A stretch of DNA of 64,000 nt, from NCBI GenBank assembly GCA_963851085.1, contig CAWKNX010000018.1, forward strand, positions 558,001 to 622,000, given 5' to 3'. Position 1 is the first letter of the stretch; every line of letters starts with the position of its first letter. This DNA comes from DATFVJ01 sp963851085. GTDB lineage: Bacteria; Actinomycetota; Actinomycetes; Streptosporangiales; Streptosporangiaceae. Below are positions 63,607 through 64,000 of this stretch, one piece after another. Under the pieces are notes generated by a model. That model was not told the DNA's origin and made no database searches. It saw only the letters and a program-made list of their open reading frames with translations. The position numbers and the translations under genes were made by a program.

Positions 63607-64000
63607 CTAACGCACGTCCACACCCGACTGCAACAACCGGGTCAGCATTGCGTCATGGTCGGCTTTCTCAGCTTCATTGACGCTCGATATGCGGCTGAAC
63701 CTACGGCCGAGATCTTTGAGCGACGCGCCCGAGTGCCACCACACATCGTCGACTCGAAACCATCGATCGTGGGGCATGACGCCCCTCGGGACTCTGAGGA
63801 TACGAATACGTCGTCTGTGCGCACGAAGGGTGTTGGCCTCCGCACGTGCGTCGGCCGTGACTCTGCTGCCAACGTCGACGGTCGAAGACACTGTCCCATC
63901 GAGTTCGGAGTGAGCAGAACATATGTTTTGTCCGCCCGCTCGATGTGCTCGGTGATCCATGGAAGCCAATGCTCTCCGGGCGCGATTCCGCCGCCTGGCC
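63607..64000 (-). pseudogene. PLD-like protein C-terminus with upstream TIR-like piece, partial
   Basis: The minus strand ends with HDRWFRVDDVWWHSGASLKD and LGRRFSRISSVNEAEKADHD, the C-terminal strand and helix pattern of PLD-like proteins (HDR and GASLKDLG). In another frame, between about 64000 and 63880, the sequence reads PGEHWLPWITEHIERADKTY and VLLTPNS, a TIR-domain-like block. The gene runs off the right edge, and the two pieces are out of frame. A fusion after deletion or a sequence error is possible. Confidence 0.45.

Overview
The window is high-GC actinobacterial chromosome. The signs are strong G/C third-position bias, GTG starts, many 4-nt stop/start overlaps, an Lsr2 nucleoid protein, an ECF42-type sigma factor and secreted proteins of actinomycete type; a Streptosporangiales-like actinomycete fits best, but rank below phylum is a guess. 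A striking number of recognisable genes are broken by single-base frameshifts, often next to repeats. Either the assembly carries indel errors or several loci are decaying.

Layout. 0-9 kb: broken Kelch protein, propionyl-CoA synthetase, DGPF protein plus ECF42 sigma factor, a Clp-N/HTH protein with a double operator, amidohydrolase, OsmC, methyltransferase. 9-12 kb: eroded toxin-antitoxin module, small coupled genes, a GntR-type regulator, a membrane protein. 12-17.7 kb: glutathionyl-hydroquinone-reductase-like enzyme, then a redox-signalling operon (response regulator/thioredoxin-reductase fusion, cyclic-nucleotide-domain sensor kinase, UBP zinc finger) and a CBS protein. A 94-nt tRNA-like element with its own promoter lies at 17.9 kb. 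18-26 kb: enoyl-CoA hydratase and SnoaL protein sharing a palindromic terminator, then a coupled operon for a beta-propeller membrane protein, a large FtsX-type permease and two ABC ATPases, then a phosphatase.

26-38.5 kb looks like a cell-surface or matrix region: two FnIII secreted proteins, Gly-rich and Asp-rich repeat secreted proteins with paralogous leaders, and a coupled cassette of nucleotide-sugar dehydrogenase, Egghead-type GT2, beta-helix (epimerase-like) protein and GH113-like lipoprotein, which together suggest a uronate- or mannan-type exopolysaccharide. Lsr2 follows. 39.8-46.9 kb: an OmpR-type two-component system and a tightly overlapping operon (Ser/Thr-rich exported protein, ApbE flavin transferase, ferric-reductase-like membrane protein, small protein, NuoF-like flavoprotein, 3Fe-4S ferredoxin). 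The same 11-bp-phased repeat lies upstream of the two-component genes, of this operon and of a divergent exported protein. 47-56 kb: GCS2 ligase and several surface-anchored low-complexity proteins, a DUF35 protein and a solute-binding/VWA lipoprotein.

56-64 kb is accessory DNA: a tRNA-Thr whose 5' half is duplicated 1.06 kb upstream around a tyrosine-recombinase remnant, an IS1380-family element with intact ends and target duplication, fragments of large unknown proteins, an AbiE-type abortive-infection toxin-antitoxin pair with three phased operators, and TIR-like and PLD-like fragments at the right edge.
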